NCBI GenBank assembly: GCA_019113985.1
Contig: DXGJ01000044.1
Coordinates: 1-47,941 of the forward strand
Direction: 5' to 3'
Length of the DNA stretch: 47,941 nucleotides
From: Candidatus Levilactobacillus faecigallinarum
Lineage (GTDB): Bacteria; Bacillota; Bacilli; Lactobacillales; Lactobacillaceae
The position numbers were made by a program, and so were the translations under genes. Positions within the stretch are counted from its first letter, which is position 1, and each line of letters begins with the position of its first letter. A model generated the notes under the pieces. That model was not told the origin of the DNA and did not search any database. It was given only the letters and a program-made list of their open reading frames with translations. Below are positions 37,141 through 45,840 of this stretch, one piece after another.

Positions 37141-38453
37141 CGACGCCGCCCGCCCAAGCGGCGACCTCGTCGATTCAGGCTGCGAATCATGCGTTGGGCA
37201 CGCCACACCGTCAACGTCTGACTCTGACAATAGCAAATGACATCGCCCCCCGGATGCTCCCGGTGGCGACCGACCCGACCGGCAATCTGTACCAACGCCG
37301 CCGTCGAGAAGACCGAATCATCGCCCCCGAGGATCAGTACCATCACGTTGGGAAAGGTCACTCCCCGTTCTAGAATCGTGGTGGTAATCAGAAATGGCAC
37401 GGTCTGGTCCCGCATCGCCTGAACCTTTTCACGTCGCTGGGGGTCGGCCGCGTGGACCGTCACGCCACCACGGATTCCATCACGTTTCAGAGCCGCCGCG
37501 ACCGGAACCAGATCACGAACGTGCGGCACGAACAGGAGGAACCGCTGCTGACGTGCTTGATACCCGCGGAGTCGCCGCACCAAGTCCGAGGGCAGACGGC
37601 CCTTCGCCAACCGTTCACGCCATTGCCAGGCGATGCGGACCTGAATCGGTGGTAATAGGTAGCCGTGGTAGCGCAGTGGTAGGTAGGTCACGGAGAGGGT
37701 TCGGCGGCGGACCAGCCGTTGGAGCGCCCCGCCCGGCGTTGCGGTGAGATACAGGTGGCAGCCGTCGGGTTTCTCCGCTTGGTGAATCGCCCCCTGTAGC
37801 ATCGGACTGGTGGCCAACGGAAAGGCGTCCACCTCGTCAACCACGATGAGGTCGAAGGCCGCCGCAAAACGTAATAGTTGGTGGGTCGTGCAGATGGTCA
37901 ACTGCCGGTAGACGTAGGGCTCCGGCTGGCCGCCGTACAACACCACCTGGGAGACCGGCGCAAAGGCCGCGGCCAACCGGGGCGCCAGCTCCAGACAGAC
38001 GTCGATTCGGGGCGATGTCCAGGCGACCCGCCACCCCTGCTGGAGAGCCCAGGCTAACGCGGGATACACGATTTCGGTCTTCCCCGCCCCGGTGACCGCC
38101 CAGAGCAGGTGATTCTGCCGTTGGCGAACTTGCGTCAGCAGTTCCGCAGCAGCGGTTGCCTGCTGCGCGCTCAGAGTGCCAGTCCAAGTCAGGGGTGCTT
38201 CGGTCCGAGCTGGGAACCGATTTGGCTCGGGAATAGTGTATAATTTAGTACGAGCGGTCAGCCGCCCCAACGTCAGACATTGGCGACAGTACGGAATCTG
38301 GTCGGGCAGTTGGTCCGTTGGGGGGATCGCCTGTTGACAGCGAGAACACCGCCAGCGCTGGCGGTCCGTGATCAAGGCTGGTTGACTGGCTAGTGTGGCT
38401 GGCGGTGCCGTCAAAGGCACGCGCCGGCCATAAAGGGTCGTGGAATCAAACAT
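37137..38453 (-). CDS. comFA: ComFA late-competence DNA helicase
   Basis: The 438-residue superfamily 2 helicase is thought to pull single-stranded DNA into the cytoplasm. Four cysteines (36, 39, 56, 59) form the zinc site. Walker A AVTGAGKT spans 119-126, DEVD 206-209, and later motifs include TATPGG, TILERGVTFP and QIAGRVGRH. I start at 38453 because AGAGGAGG lies 7 bases upstream. It is first of comFA-comFC. No com-box was recognised upstream, so competence control is unproven. Confidence 0.92.
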   Translation of the reverse strand: MFDSTTLYGRRVPLTAPPATLASQPALITDRQRWRCSRCQQAIPPTDQLPDQIPYCRQCLTLGRLTARTKLYTIPEPNRFPARTEAPLTWTGTLSAQQATAAAELLTQVRQRQNHLLWAVTGAGKTEIVYPALAWALQQGWRVAWTSPRIDVCLELAPRLAAAFAPVSQVVLYGGQPEPYVYRQLTICTTHQLLRFAAAFDLIVVDEVDAFPLATSPMLQGAIHQAEKPDGCHLYLTATPGGALQRLVRRRTLSVTYLPLRYHGYLLPPIQVRIAWQWRERLAKGRLPSDLVRRLRGYQARQQRFLLFVPHVRDLVPVAAALKRDGIRGGVTVHAADPQRREKVQAMRDQTVPFLITTTILERGVTFPNVMVLILGGDDSVFSTAALVQIAGRVGRHREHPGGDVICYCQSQTLTVWRAQRMIRSLNRRGRRLGGRRR

Positions 38454-38531
38454 GGTGAGACCTCCTCTTATGGGGTTACACACACTAGTTCCGCAGACCG
38501 ACCGCTAAAATTTGAGAAAAGGTGTTAAAAC

Positions 38532-39203
38532 ATGGAAACCGACTATTTAACCATCCGGGCCGCGGGTAATCACGACCTGGAAATCAAGAAATCCCGGTTC
38601 ATTGCCGACCTCGGCCGGGTGGAAAGTGAGGCCGAAGCCCAGGCCTTCATCGCCGCTATCACCAAACGTGAGCCCAAGGCCAACCACCATTGCTGGGCCT
38701 ACCTGATTGGCGAACACGATGAGATTCAGCGGGAAAGCGACAATGGCGAACCCTCCGGAACCGCCGGTGTCCCAATTCTGACTGTGCTTCAACGTAACCA
38801 CCTGCACAACACGATTGCCGTAGTTACCCGGTACTTTGGCGGCATCAAGTTGGGGGCCGGCGGCTTAATTCGGGCTTATAGTAACGCCACCTCGACCGGC
38901 ATCGAGGCCGTGGGCGTGGTCAAGCGGGTTCGCCAGCGGGCCATCACACTGACCGTCGACTACCCCAACTACGACCGGCTGAACCACTACCTGACCGAGA
39001 ACGGTATTACCATTCTTGAGACACTATACACTGCAGCTGTTACCCTGACCATCGCCGTGGACCTAGCAGCCGTCGAGGCTACCCAACAGGCCATCCGTGA
39101 CCTACTCAGTGACCGGTTGACCATGGTGCTGGGCGACGTCGACTACCACGAAGTCCCCGTCGAGATTCACGCTAGCAGCCGCGACGACGTGACAAACGAC
39201 TAA
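38532..39203 (+). CDS. YigZ/IMPACT-family protein
   Basis: The 223-residue protein has an IMPACT/UPF0029 N-terminal domain with the signature TRYFGGIKLGAGGLIRAYS near residue 97-115 and a C-terminal ferredoxin-like domain (about 137-205). Its molecular role in bacteria is unclear, though homologues are linked to translation or nucleic-acid binding. It is divergent from comFA, the conserved yvyE/yigZ-comF arrangement. AAAGGTG precedes the ATG. Confidence 0.92.
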   Translation: METDYLTIRAAGNHDLEIKKSRFIADLGRVESEAEAQAFIAAITKREPKANHHCWAYLIGEHDEIQRESDNGEPSGTAGVPILTVLQRNHLHNTIAVVTRYFGGIKLGAGGLIRAYSNATSTGIEAVGVVKRVRQRAITLTVDYPNYDRLNHYLTENGITILETLYTAAVTLTIAVDLAAVEATQQAIRDLLSDRLTMVLGDVDYHEVPVEIHASSRDDVTND

Positions 39204-39265
39204 TCGTCCGCTTGTTTCTTATGTATATCGAGAGCCGCGTTGCCCAAATAATCCACCGGTTCCAG

Positions 39266-39296
39266 CAAAAAAGCCTACCGTTGCCGGTAGGCTTTT
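39266..39296. terminator. bidirectional terminator between yigZ and tagO
   Basis: AAGCCTACCG pairs with CGGTAGGCTT across a 6-base central segment, with A run on one side and T run on the other, so it can end both convergent genes. Confidence 0.87.
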
Positions 39297-40389
39297 AGTC
39301 TGAACTCTTAGACGTAAACTGTTTAACGATGTGCTTGATCCAGTGTAACAACGGCTGGCGATTCGAACCGACCAAGCCAATGGCCTCAACGAACAGTTCC
39401 AACCCAATCAGGATGGCAATCGTCAGCAGGACCGACCCCCAAATCGTGGATAACGGGTACAGTAGCGCGATGAACGAGAAAATCAACGCAATCCCGTAAA
39501 TCACTAAGACCGTTTGCCGGTGGGTCAATCCTAACTGCATCAACCGGTGGTGCAGGTGGTGCTTATCGGCGTGCGAGATGGGCTGACGGTTCAAGATCCG
39601 CCGAATCATCGCGTAGACCGTATCGGTAATCGGCACCCCCAGGATAATCACGGGGATGATCACCGAGATGAACGTGACGTTTTTCAAGCCGTACAACGAG
39701 AAGCAGGCAATCATGAACCCAATGAACTGGGCTCCGGTGTCCCCCAGATAAATTCGTGCAGGGAAAAAGTTATAAGGTAAGAACCCGACCATGGCCGCGA
39801 CCAACGCAAAAATCATGATGGCGACCCAGGTGTTCGCCAGGTTCAAAAAGAACAACCCGGTGATCCCGGTCGTCGTCAGTGCAATGATCGAAACCCCGGT
39901 CGCCAGACCATCCAACCCGTCAATCAGGTTGATGGCATTGATAATCGCCACAATCCACAACAAGGTAATGGGTAGGGCCAGGAGCCCTAAATGCCAGGTT
40001 CCAATAAAAGGTAACGTCAGGTAACGCATGCGAACTTCGGCAACGAAGTAGACTTCAACTGCCGCGATTAGTTGACCAATCACCTTCTGGTGTGGTTTTA
40101 ATTCATAAACATCATCGATCATTCCCTCGGCAACGATGATACACTCACCGCCGAAGAGCCCCCACAGTTGCTGAGTAGGCATCTGGTCCCGCAATAGGAA
40201 CATCGTGGAAAATGTAAACGCGATAAAGATCGCCAGACCGCCTAACGTGGGCATAGGCACCTTATTGACGCGTCGTTGATTTGGCTTGTCGACCGCTCCA
40301 ATCTTAAATGCGAAGCGCCGGACAAACGGCGTCAGGACCGCAGAAATGATCATGGTAGCAAATAAGCTAACAATAATCTCGAATTTCAT
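39295..40389 (-). CDS. tagO: undecaprenyl-phosphate N-acetylglucosaminyl-1-phosphate transferase
   Basis: The 364-residue MraY/WecA-family membrane enzyme has about eleven helices and starts teichoic acid linkage-unit or polysaccharide synthesis on undecaprenyl phosphate. Signatures: GVDKPNQRRVNKVPMPTLGG-type region (34-52), NLIDGLDGLATG (the substrate-binding aspartates), GDTGAQFIGF, and the cytoplasmic HADKHHLHHRL histidine loop. It is a single-gene unit with its own promoter. tagO versus wecA naming is by analogy with Gram-positives. Confidence 0.9.
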   Translation of the reverse strand: MKFEIIVSLFATMIISAVLTPFVRRFAFKIGAVDKPNQRRVNKVPMPTLGGLAIFIAFTFSTMFLLRDQMPTQQLWGLFGGECIIVAEGMIDDVYELKPHQKVIGQLIAAVEVYFVAEVRMRYLTLPFIGTWHLGLLALPITLLWIVAIINAINLIDGLDGLATGVSIIALTTTGITGLFFLNLANTWVAIMIFALVAAMVGFLPYNFFPARIYLGDTGAQFIGFMIACFSLYGLKNVTFISVIIPVIILGVPITDTVYAMIRRILNRQPISHADKHHLHHRLMQLGLTHRQTVLVIYGIALIFSFIALLYPLSTIWGSVLLTIAILIGLELFVEAIGLVGSNRQPLLHWIKHIVKQFTSKSSD

Positions 40390-40426
40390 TAGGAATCCTC
40401 TTTCTATTCTTTCGGCTCATCTGCTA

Positions 40427-40455
40427 ATTATACAAAGCCAGAAAATTAAACACAA
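40427..40455 (-). promoter_or_regulatory. tagO promoter
   Basis: On the minus strand a perfect -10 TATAAT (40427-40432) and a weak -35 TTGTGT (40450-40455), 17-base spacer, about 38 bases before the ATG. Confidence 0.55.
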
Positions 40456-40510
40456 CCGCAATTTCGGTCCAATCCCTAAAATAATGTGTTTGTTAGGTCT
40501 CCTTAATTTA

Positions 40511-40541
40511 TTCACAAGACTTTCCATCATTTTCTTGTGAA
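40511..40541. repeat. inverted repeat TTCACAAGA / TCTTGTGAA
   Basis: A perfect 9-bp inverted repeat (40511-40519 and 40533-40541, 13-base spacer). The half-site CTTGTGAA recurs near 40738-40746, with degenerate forms near 40603 and 40645. Possible regulator binding sites for lrgAB or tagO. Confidence 0.5.
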
Positions 40542-40565
40542 AAGATAAATTTTTGCAAAACTTTG

Positions 40566-40579
40566 TGTAACCGCTTCCT
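40566..40579. promoter_or_regulatory. cre-like CcpA site upstream of lrgAB
   Basis: TGTAACCGCTTCCT matches the cre consensus at 12 of 14 positions, about 70 bases upstream of the lrgA -35. Confidence 0.5.
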
Positions 40580-40646
40580 TATTGATTTCCTAGCATTCAT
40601 CGCTCACAAGTGGACAAGGCAGACCGCATAAAACCCCAGATTTGTC

Positions 40647-40675
40647 TTGTGCAAATTGGCAAAAAGCCATATAAT
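40647..40675 (+). promoter_or_regulatory. lrgAB promoter
   Basis: -35 TTGTGC (40647-40652), 17-base spacer and perfect -10 TATAAT (40670-40675). Predicted leader about 120 bases. Confidence 0.7.
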
Positions 40676-40800
40676 GAGTTTGTGTCATTGAGAAAGGTTT
40701 CACATTTCATTTTGTATCTGAGCTATTTATCCTATTTTCTTGTGAAATCTTTCTAGCTGTCCGTCACCGTTGGTTTGTATTTTGAAAGGAGATTTTTCTA

Positions 40801-41241
40801 TTGGCTGCTAATGATAAAGCTTCAAAGACCGAAACAGCTAAGGAAGAACAAGATTCACCTATCTTAATCCAAATGGGTATTTTCGCGGCTATTTTATTCG
40901 TGTCTAGCCTCTTATCCCCATTGTTCCCTGCATCCTTCCCTGTACCAACGCCCGTTATGGGTCTGGTTATTCTTTACGTTCTGCTGTGCACCAAGATTGT
41001 TAAACTGCGGAACGTTGCTAAGTTTGGGGACTTCATGATCAGTTTGATCGCCTTTCTGTTCGTTCCATCTGGGATTCAAATGGCCGCTAACCTGGACATT
41101 ATGAAGACCCAAGGGGTTCAAATTGTTATCGTTACGATCATCGCAACCATTGTTATGTTGCTCTGCATTGCCTACACGACCGCTGGTATGATGTGGCTCA
41201 GTAAGCATGTCTTCCATCGTAACACTGAAGTCGAAGAATAA
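40801..41241 (+). CDS. LrgA/CidA family holin-like membrane protein
   Basis: The 146-residue protein has a polar N-terminal tail and four membrane helices. FPVPTPVMGLVILYVLLCTK and FVPSGIQMAANLDIM match the LrgA/CidA signature. In staphylococci and streptococci these proteins modulate autolysis, and LrgAB has been linked to pyruvate uptake. Translation appears to start at TTG (40801), 9 bases after AAGGAG; no ATG fits. It is followed 45 bases later by the lrgB gene. Codon use favours GTT/GCT forms, as in highly expressed genes. Confidence 0.88.
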   Translation: MAANDKASKTETAKEEQDSPILIQMGIFAAILFVSSLLSPLFPASFPVPTPVMGLVILYVLLCTKIVKLRNVAKFGDFMISLIAFLFVPSGIQMAANLDIMKTQGVQIVIVTIIATIVMLLCIAYTTAGMMWLSKHVFHRNTEVEE

Positions 41242-41286
41242 TCGTTCGACCTTTTACGACATAGCATAGAAAAGGATGAATAAATT

Positions 41287-42099
41287 ATGATTAGTTTAGC
41301 TGCTACTGCTACCCCCCATATGGCAGTTTGGGGAAAATGGCTTGGCGACGCCCTCGGGACTAACGCCGCTGGCGCTTCTGCCGGTAATGCTATCTTTGGT
41401 ATTTTTCTTTCATTAGTTGTCTACTTAATTGGGCAATGGCTCTTCAAAATCAGTAAAGGTTTCTTCTTATTCCAACCTCTGTTCGTTGGGATGGTCTTAG
41501 GGATCTTCATTCTGTTCCTGTTCGCCAAGGCCTTCGGGACTGACACCGCAACCTTCTACAAGTCAGCCTACTTACCTGGTGGGAACATCATCTTCTGGTT
41601 CCTGAACCCAGCTACGATTGCCTTCGCCATTCCGCTGTATCGTCGTAACGATATCGTTAAGCGGTTCTGGTTGGAAATCGTTGTTTCCTTGATCATTGGT
41701 CTGTTGATTTCCCTGTTCATCATCTACTACGTTGCCAAGCTGTTTGGTTTGGACAACTCAGGGATTGCTTCCATGTTGCCACAAGCCGCAACGACTGCCA
41801 TCGCGATGCCAGTTGCTGTCTCTGTTGGTGGTAACTCCGCAATCACGGCCATGGCCTGCATCATCAACGCCGTTCTGATCTACGCCTTAGGTGACTTCTT
41901 AGTTAAGGTCTTCCGTCTGAACAGCGATCCTATCGGTGCTGGGCTTGGTCTTGGGACTTCCGGACACGCCGTTGGTACTGCCAAGGCGATCCAATTAGGG
42001 TCCATCCAAGGTTCAATGGCTTCCATCGCGGTTGTTGTTGTTTCCATCGTTGTGGACATCGTGGTTCCACCATTTGCACACATGATGGGCTTATTCTAA
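41287..42099 (+). CDS. LrgB/CidB family membrane protein
   Basis: The 270-residue protein is longer than a typical LrgB (about 230) because it carries about 40 N-terminal residues (LAATATPHMAVWGKWLGDALGTN...). About eight membrane helices follow. Family motifs include MLPQAATTAIAMPVAVSVGG and GLGTSGHAVGTAKA near the C-terminus. It works with the upstream LrgA-like protein as an export or murein-hydrolase control pair. An AAAGGATGAA site precedes the ATG. Confidence 0.9.
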   Translation: MISLAATATPHMAVWGKWLGDALGTNAAGASAGNAIFGIFLSLVVYLIGQWLFKISKGFFLFQPLFVGMVLGIFILFLFAKAFGTDTATFYKSAYLPGGNIIFWFLNPATIAFAIPLYRRNDIVKRFWLEIVVSLIIGLLISLFIIYYVAKLFGLDNSGIASMLPQAATTAIAMPVAVSVGGNSAITAMACIINAVLIYALGDFLVKVFRLNSDPIGAGLGLGTSGHAVGTAKAIQLGSIQGSMASIAVVVVSIVVDIVVPPFAHMMGLF

Positions 42100-42115
42100 A
42101 CCTACTATTTAAGCC

Positions 42116-42148
42116 AAAAACGTTCCGTCAATCGACGGGACGTTTTTT
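42116..42148 (+). terminator. lrgAB terminator
   Basis: AAAAACGTTCCGTC pairs with GACGGGACGTTTTT across a 4-base loop, followed by T. Confidence 0.9.
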
Positions 42149-42170
42149 TGTTGCTCGTGATAACTAAACT

Positions 42171-42204
42171 CAAAAACGGCGACCGCTAACTGACGGCCAC
42201 CGTT
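42171..42204 (-). terminator. terminator of the TSUP transporter gene
   Basis: On the minus strand AACGGTGGCCG pairs with CGGTCGCCGTT (with G-T pairs), followed by TTTTTG. Confidence 0.75.
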
Positions 42205-42208
42205 TCAT

Positions 42209-42949
42209 TCATCGCAGAAAGATGCTAACCCCAAAGTAGATAATCACCAGCCCCATGATGGGCGTCAACCAGCGACTAAGCTTAACCATGTCCAAGCGGT
42301 GTAACAGAAGCGGCGTGATGACCGCCCCCATGACCGAACCAATCATCAGGCTGATTCCCGCCGTCCAGGCAATCGAGCCGGTAAACAAGTGACTGATGGC
42401 GCCAATCACGGCCATCACACTCAGTACGTAGGTCGAGGTCCCAGCCGCCTCTAAGGCGTTAAGTCCCAGAATCGATAACCCGGCCACCGTGGTTCCCCCA
42501 CCGGTCAGACCGCCGATGCCCACCATCAGGCCACTCAGCAGTCCCAGGGCCACGGCAATCCCCGTGCGCGAGCGACCACTGGCCTGCTTGGCCGCCGGAC
42601 GATAAGCTCGGTACAGCACGATGAGACCCATGACTGTCAGGATGCCGCCCACGACCCAGTTATAGAGTTGGTCTGGAATGTACGGCGCGATTCCCGACCC
42701 CACAAGAATTCCCGGTAAGGCTGCCAAAATCATCCTGTTGCCCAAGTCGTAATGGACGTTATGGATGCGCATCTGGGTCGCACAGCCAAAGAGCAACGCG
42801 GGAATCGCCACGATTAAGGAGGTCGGGGCCGCCACCGCAGTCGCTACGCCCAGCTGGCTAGTCAGGATCCCCAGGTACATCGCGGCGCCCCCACCCCCCA
42901 TTACGCTAATAAAGGCCCCAATCAGCAGGCCATAGAACCAAACTACCAT
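42209..42949 (-). CDS. TSUP-family (sulfite exporter TauE/SafE) membrane protein
   Basis: The 246-residue protein has about eight helices in two repeats. The start VVWFYGLLIGAFISVMGGGGAAMYLGILT and the middle GLLSGLMVGIGGLTGGGTTVAGLSIL carry the paired glycine-rich motifs of the 4-toluene-sulfonate uptake permease/TauE family, which move sulfur-containing or organic anions. The actual substrate is unknown. I start at 42949 where AAAGGAAG lies 8 bases upstream; an upstream extension to 43018 would cover the promoter and operators. Divergent from a TetR regulator. Confidence 0.85.
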   Translation of the reverse strand: MVVWFYGLLIGAFISVMGGGGAAMYLGILTSQLGVATAVAAPTSLIVAIPALLFGCATQMRIHNVHYDLGNRMILAALPGILVGSGIAPYIPDQLYNWVVGGILTVMGLIVLYRAYRPAAKQASGRSRTGIAVALGLLSGLMVGIGGLTGGGTTVAGLSILGLNALEAAGTSTYVLSVMAVIGAISHLFTGSIAWTAGISLMIGSVMGAVITPLLLHRLDMVKLSRWLTPIMGLVIIYFGVSIFLR

Positions 42950-42974
42950 TATTATAGCTTCCTTTCTCATAAGT

Positions 42975-43018
42975 GGAACACATTCCATATAATAACTGGA
43001 AATCGTTCCGCTTGTCAA
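42975..43018 (-). promoter_or_regulatory. TSUP gene promoter with two TetR-type operators
   Basis: The -35 TTGACA is perfect (43013-43018), the -10 TATTAT is at 42989-42994, spacer 18. Two GGAA-N4-TTCC palindromes lie at 42975-42986 and 42998-43009, with starts 23 bp apart. One fills the spacer and the other covers the start site. This layout is ideal for repression by the divergent TetR protein. Confidence 0.72.
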
Positions 43019-43034
43019 TAAGGTGGTTACTGGT

Positions 43035-43049
43035 GTACCTTATAGGTAC
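43035..43049. promoter_or_regulatory. palindrome in the TetR gene leader
   Basis: GTACC-TTATA-GGTAC is a perfect 5-bp-arm palindrome 27 bases before the TetR ATG; possible autoregulatory site, different in sequence from the GGAA-N4-TTCC sites. Confidence 0.4.
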
Positions 43050-43075
43050 CGATTTTCCAGAAGGGAGCGCCCACC

Positions 43076-43639
43076 ATGCGTCGAGACGCCGAAGCGAATC
43101 ACCGTAAAATTCTCACCACCGCCACCCAGCTCTTTGCCCAACTAGGCGTCGCCAATGTCGGCATGAAACAGCTCGCTGACGCCGCCGGTATCGGCATCGG
43201 AACCCTATACCGGAACTACCCCAACAAGGGCGCCCTGTGCCTCGCATTGACCCATGACAGCATCCAGGCCTTCGTCGACCAACAGAATGCCTACTTAGAC
43301 GTTACTCAGGCGCCACCCCAGCAACAACTGGCCCACGTCCTGCGAGGCTACCTCGATGTCCGGCACGAAAACCAGGAGCTGCTGACCAGCATCGAGACCG
43401 AGTCTTCGCCGGAGCAGCTGACCAAGCTGCTCCAGACCCCCATCTACGCGGAACGCGTAGCCCTACTGACCCGGGTTCTTCGGCGGGTCCAACCCGCAAG
43501 TGATCACGACTACCTGCAGTTTCAGGCCGACATGGTGGTCGCCATGTTCAAGAGTCGGGTCTACACCTTCGAGCGGTATCACCGCCACCTTTCCACCGAC
43601 GACCTGTTGGCCTACACCCTGAAGCTCCTGAACCACTAA
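43076..43639 (+). CDS. TetR/AcrR family transcriptional regulator
   Basis: The 187-residue protein has the TetR helix-turn-helix in residues 8-55 (ILTTATQLFAQLGVANVGMKQLADAAGIGIGTLYRNYPNKGAL). A helical C-terminal ligand/dimer domain shows no recognisable subfamily. It probably represses the divergent TSUP transporter through the two palindromes in the shared 126-base gap. AAGGGAGCG is the ribosome binding site. Confidence 0.9.
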   Translation: MRRDAEANHRKILTTATQLFAQLGVANVGMKQLADAAGIGIGTLYRNYPNKGALCLALTHDSIQAFVDQQNAYLDVTQAPPQQQLAHVLRGYLDVRHENQELLTSIETESSPEQLTKLLQTPIYAERVALLTRVLRRVQPASDHDYLQFQADMVVAMFKSRVYTFERYHRHLSTDDLLAYTLKLLNH

Positions 43640-43675
43640 AAAACGGACATCCCCCAACCGGCGGATGTCCGTTTT
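43638..43675. terminator. bidirectional terminator between the TetR gene and kimA
   Basis: AAACGGACATCC pairs with GGATGTCCGTTT; T runs lie on both strands, serving both convergent genes. Confidence 0.86.
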
Positions 43676-43691
43676 GCGTGTCACAAGGACA

Positions 43692-45530
43692 CTACTCTCT
43701 TAAATGATAGTTATAAGTTGAAACGATGATGTTTTCCCGCGAATTCAGCACGGCCCGCAAGCGCAACGCCGTCTGGTTATGCAGGATATTCTGCCAAGGA
43801 TGGCGCGGGACGAACTGGGGAACCAGCACCGTGGTGGTGAAGTTCCGTTCGGCCGCCCGCTTGGCGATCACATCACAGAACCGCAACGTTGGCGTCGCGA
43901 TGGACCGATAGGACGAGTGAATGTCCACGAACCGGATGTCCGGGAACTCTTCACGGAATTCCAGCGCCGTCTTGTGTTCCTTCTTGGGATTCTCATCGAA
44001 GGAGACGTGCATGGCAATCACGTAGTCCCCAATCGACCGGGCGTAGTTGATGGCCCCCGTGGTCACCTGGGTCACGTTGCTGACCAGAACGATCACCGTC
44101 GCTCCATCATACTCGTGGACCGTCGCCGCCTTAGCCTTCTCGGCCACCCGCAATTGCCGGGCGACGTTCAGGTAATGCTGGTGAATCCGATAGAACATCC
44201 ACAATAGCAGTGGCATGATGATCAGGTACGGCCAGACGTTCCCGAAGTGTAGGAACAGCAGAAAAACCACCAAGACCAGGGAAATCAAGGCCCCTAACAG
44301 GTTAATAGCCGCCTTACCTAGCCATAAGCCTTCGCGCGTCCGGAACCAGTGAATAATCATCCCAGATTGCGATAAGGTAAACGGCACAAACACGCCGACC
44401 GCGTACAGCGGAATCAGCAGAGTCGTCTGTCCGTGGAAGATAAAGATCAAGACAATGGCTCCGACCGCCAAGGAGATGATCCCGTTGGAGTACCCCAACC
44501 GGTCTCCCCGGTCCAGGTAGGCGTGCGGCAGGAACTTGTCCTTCGCCAGGTTGTAGGCCAGAATTGGAAAGGCCGAGAACCCGGTGTTGGCAGCGACCGC
44601 CAGAATCATGGCCGTCGACAGTTGCAGGATGTAATACATGACTCCGTGACCGAAGACGCCCCCGGCAATCTGTGACAGGACCGTTTGGCTCGACTGCGGC
44701 CGAATTCCCATGTAATAACTCAGGTAGGTGATGCCAGCAAAGAAGATTGCCAGGATACCGGCCATGATGGCCAGCGTCGCTGCGGCGTTGTGCCGTTTGG
44801 GTGCCTTGAAGTTTGGTACCGCGTTACTGATGGCTTCGACCCCGGTCAGGGACGAGGACCCAGAGGAGAAGGCCCGGAAGAACAGTAACAACGTCATCCC
44901 CTTCACGGGAGCGCCCATACTGGCCGCCGCGTGGTAGGTGATGTTACCGGAGACGATGTTGTAGAACCCGACCCCAATCATGACCAAAATCATGATAATA
45001 AACAGGTAGACCGGTACCGTCAGAAAGGCCGCCGACTCCTTCATCCCACGTAAGTTGAGGAGCATAATGCCGATAACAATCAGTACCGATATCAGGACCG
45101 AGTACGGATAAAGCGCCGGGATGGCCGAGGTAATTGCCTCGGTCCCGGAAGTCGTCGAAACGGCCACCGTCAGCATATAATCAACTAACAGCGATCCCCC
45201 AGCCACTAACCCTGCCGACTGTCCCCAGTTGGTACTGGCCACCACATAGGCACCACCACCGGAGGGATAGGCATGGATAATTTGTTGGTAGGAAAGCGTG
45301 ATCGCAAATAACAGTACTAAAACCAAAGCGGCAACCCACAATTGATACATGAGGGCTGCGGCCGATAAGGTAATTAAGACTGTGGTAATTTGCTCAGTAC
45401 CATAAGCCACGGAGGACAGCGCATCGGATGATAACAACGCTAACGCTTTAAACTTGGTCAGCGCTTGACCGCCCTCGTCCATGGTTTTGAGGGGTTTTCC
45501 AATCAAAACCCGCTTTAAATAACGCCACAT
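43692..45530 (-). CDS. kimA: KimA-like high-affinity potassium transporter (APC superfamily)
   Basis: The 612-residue protein matches B. subtilis KimA (YdaO) along its length. It starts with a short cytoplasmic RVLIGKPL and SSDALSSVAYGTEQI. About twelve membrane helices follow, including AYPSGGGAYVVA, FRAFSSGSSSLTGVEAISNA and ANTGFSAFPILAYNLAKD. The C-terminal cytosolic domain (about 455-612) holds HVSFDENPKKE and VDIHSSYRS. KimA drives proton-coupled K+ uptake and is inhibited by c-di-AMP. It is a single gene; I do not see a c-di-AMP riboswitch in its leader. Confidence 0.87.
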   Translation of the reverse strand: MWRYLKRVLIGKPLKTMDEGGQALTKFKALALLSSDALSSVAYGTEQITTVLITLSAAALMYQLWVAALVLVLLFAITLSYQQIIHAYPSGGGAYVVASTNWGQSAGLVAGGSLLVDYMLTVAVSTTSGTEAITSAIPALYPYSVLISVLIVIGIMLLNLRGMKESAAFLTVPVYLFIIMILVMIGVGFYNIVSGNITYHAAASMGAPVKGMTLLLFFRAFSSGSSSLTGVEAISNAVPNFKAPKRHNAAATLAIMAGILAIFFAGITYLSYYMGIRPQSSQTVLSQIAGGVFGHGVMYYILQLSTAMILAVAANTGFSAFPILAYNLAKDKFLPHAYLDRGDRLGYSNGIISLAVGAIVLIFIFHGQTTLLIPLYAVGVFVPFTLSQSGMIIHWFRTREGLWLGKAAINLLGALISLVLVVFLLFLHFGNVWPYLIIMPLLLWMFYRIHQHYLNVARQLRVAEKAKAATVHEYDGATVIVLVSNVTQVTTGAINYARSIGDYVIAMHVSFDENPKKEHKTALEFREEFPDIRFVDIHSSYRSIATPTLRFCDVIAKRAAERNFTTTVLVPQFVPRHPWQNILHNQTALRLRAVLNSRENIIVSTYNYHLRE

Positions 45531-45637
45531 GACTATTTACTCCTTATCTCCACGAATAATAAATGACTCGAAATCCGGTTATTCGCCGGCATCATGAACA
45601 CCACTCGTCTTTTTAAACGAATGCAAACGTCATTCTA

Positions 45638-45823
45638 CTACAACTGACTCCACATTACCACAATTCTTGGTGTTGGCAAGTCGAAAAAATCCCGCCAATC
45701 CGGTATCGCGAGCCGGTCCGCTTCCGTCAATCTAGCGTCGCGTTCCCGGCCCAACAACCGTAAATAGGTGGTTCTGCTAATCAGTCCATCATCAAAACTA
45801 CTAGTTTCCTGTAAGTTCGTCAA
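45638..45823 (-). CDS. small hypothetical open frame, possibly a gene remnant
   Basis: 61 codons from a TTG (LQETSSFDDGLISRTTYLRLLGRERD then ending VVMWSQL). The frame stays open 13 codons further upstream with no ATG or GTG and no ribosome binding site anywhere. The peptide looks protein-like (amphipathic, balanced composition), so it may be the remains of a gene or a protein with an unusual start. I recognise no family. It lies between groEL and kimA, just downstream of a 21-base palindrome. Confidence 0.3.
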   Translation of the reverse strand: MTNLQETSSFDDGLISRTTYLRLLGRERDARLTEADRLAIPDWRDFFDLPTPRIVVMWSQL

Positions 45824-45840
45824 ATGGGTTTTCCCACGGT

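Larger units (their letters stand above)
40390..40800. other. AT-rich regulatory gap between tagO and lrgA
   Basis: 411 bases, more AT-rich than the flanking genes, with no reading frame of note. It holds the tagO and lrgA promoters, a cre-like site and repeated TTCACAAG/CTTGTGAA motifs, and an lrgA leader of about 120 bases. Confidence 0.65.
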
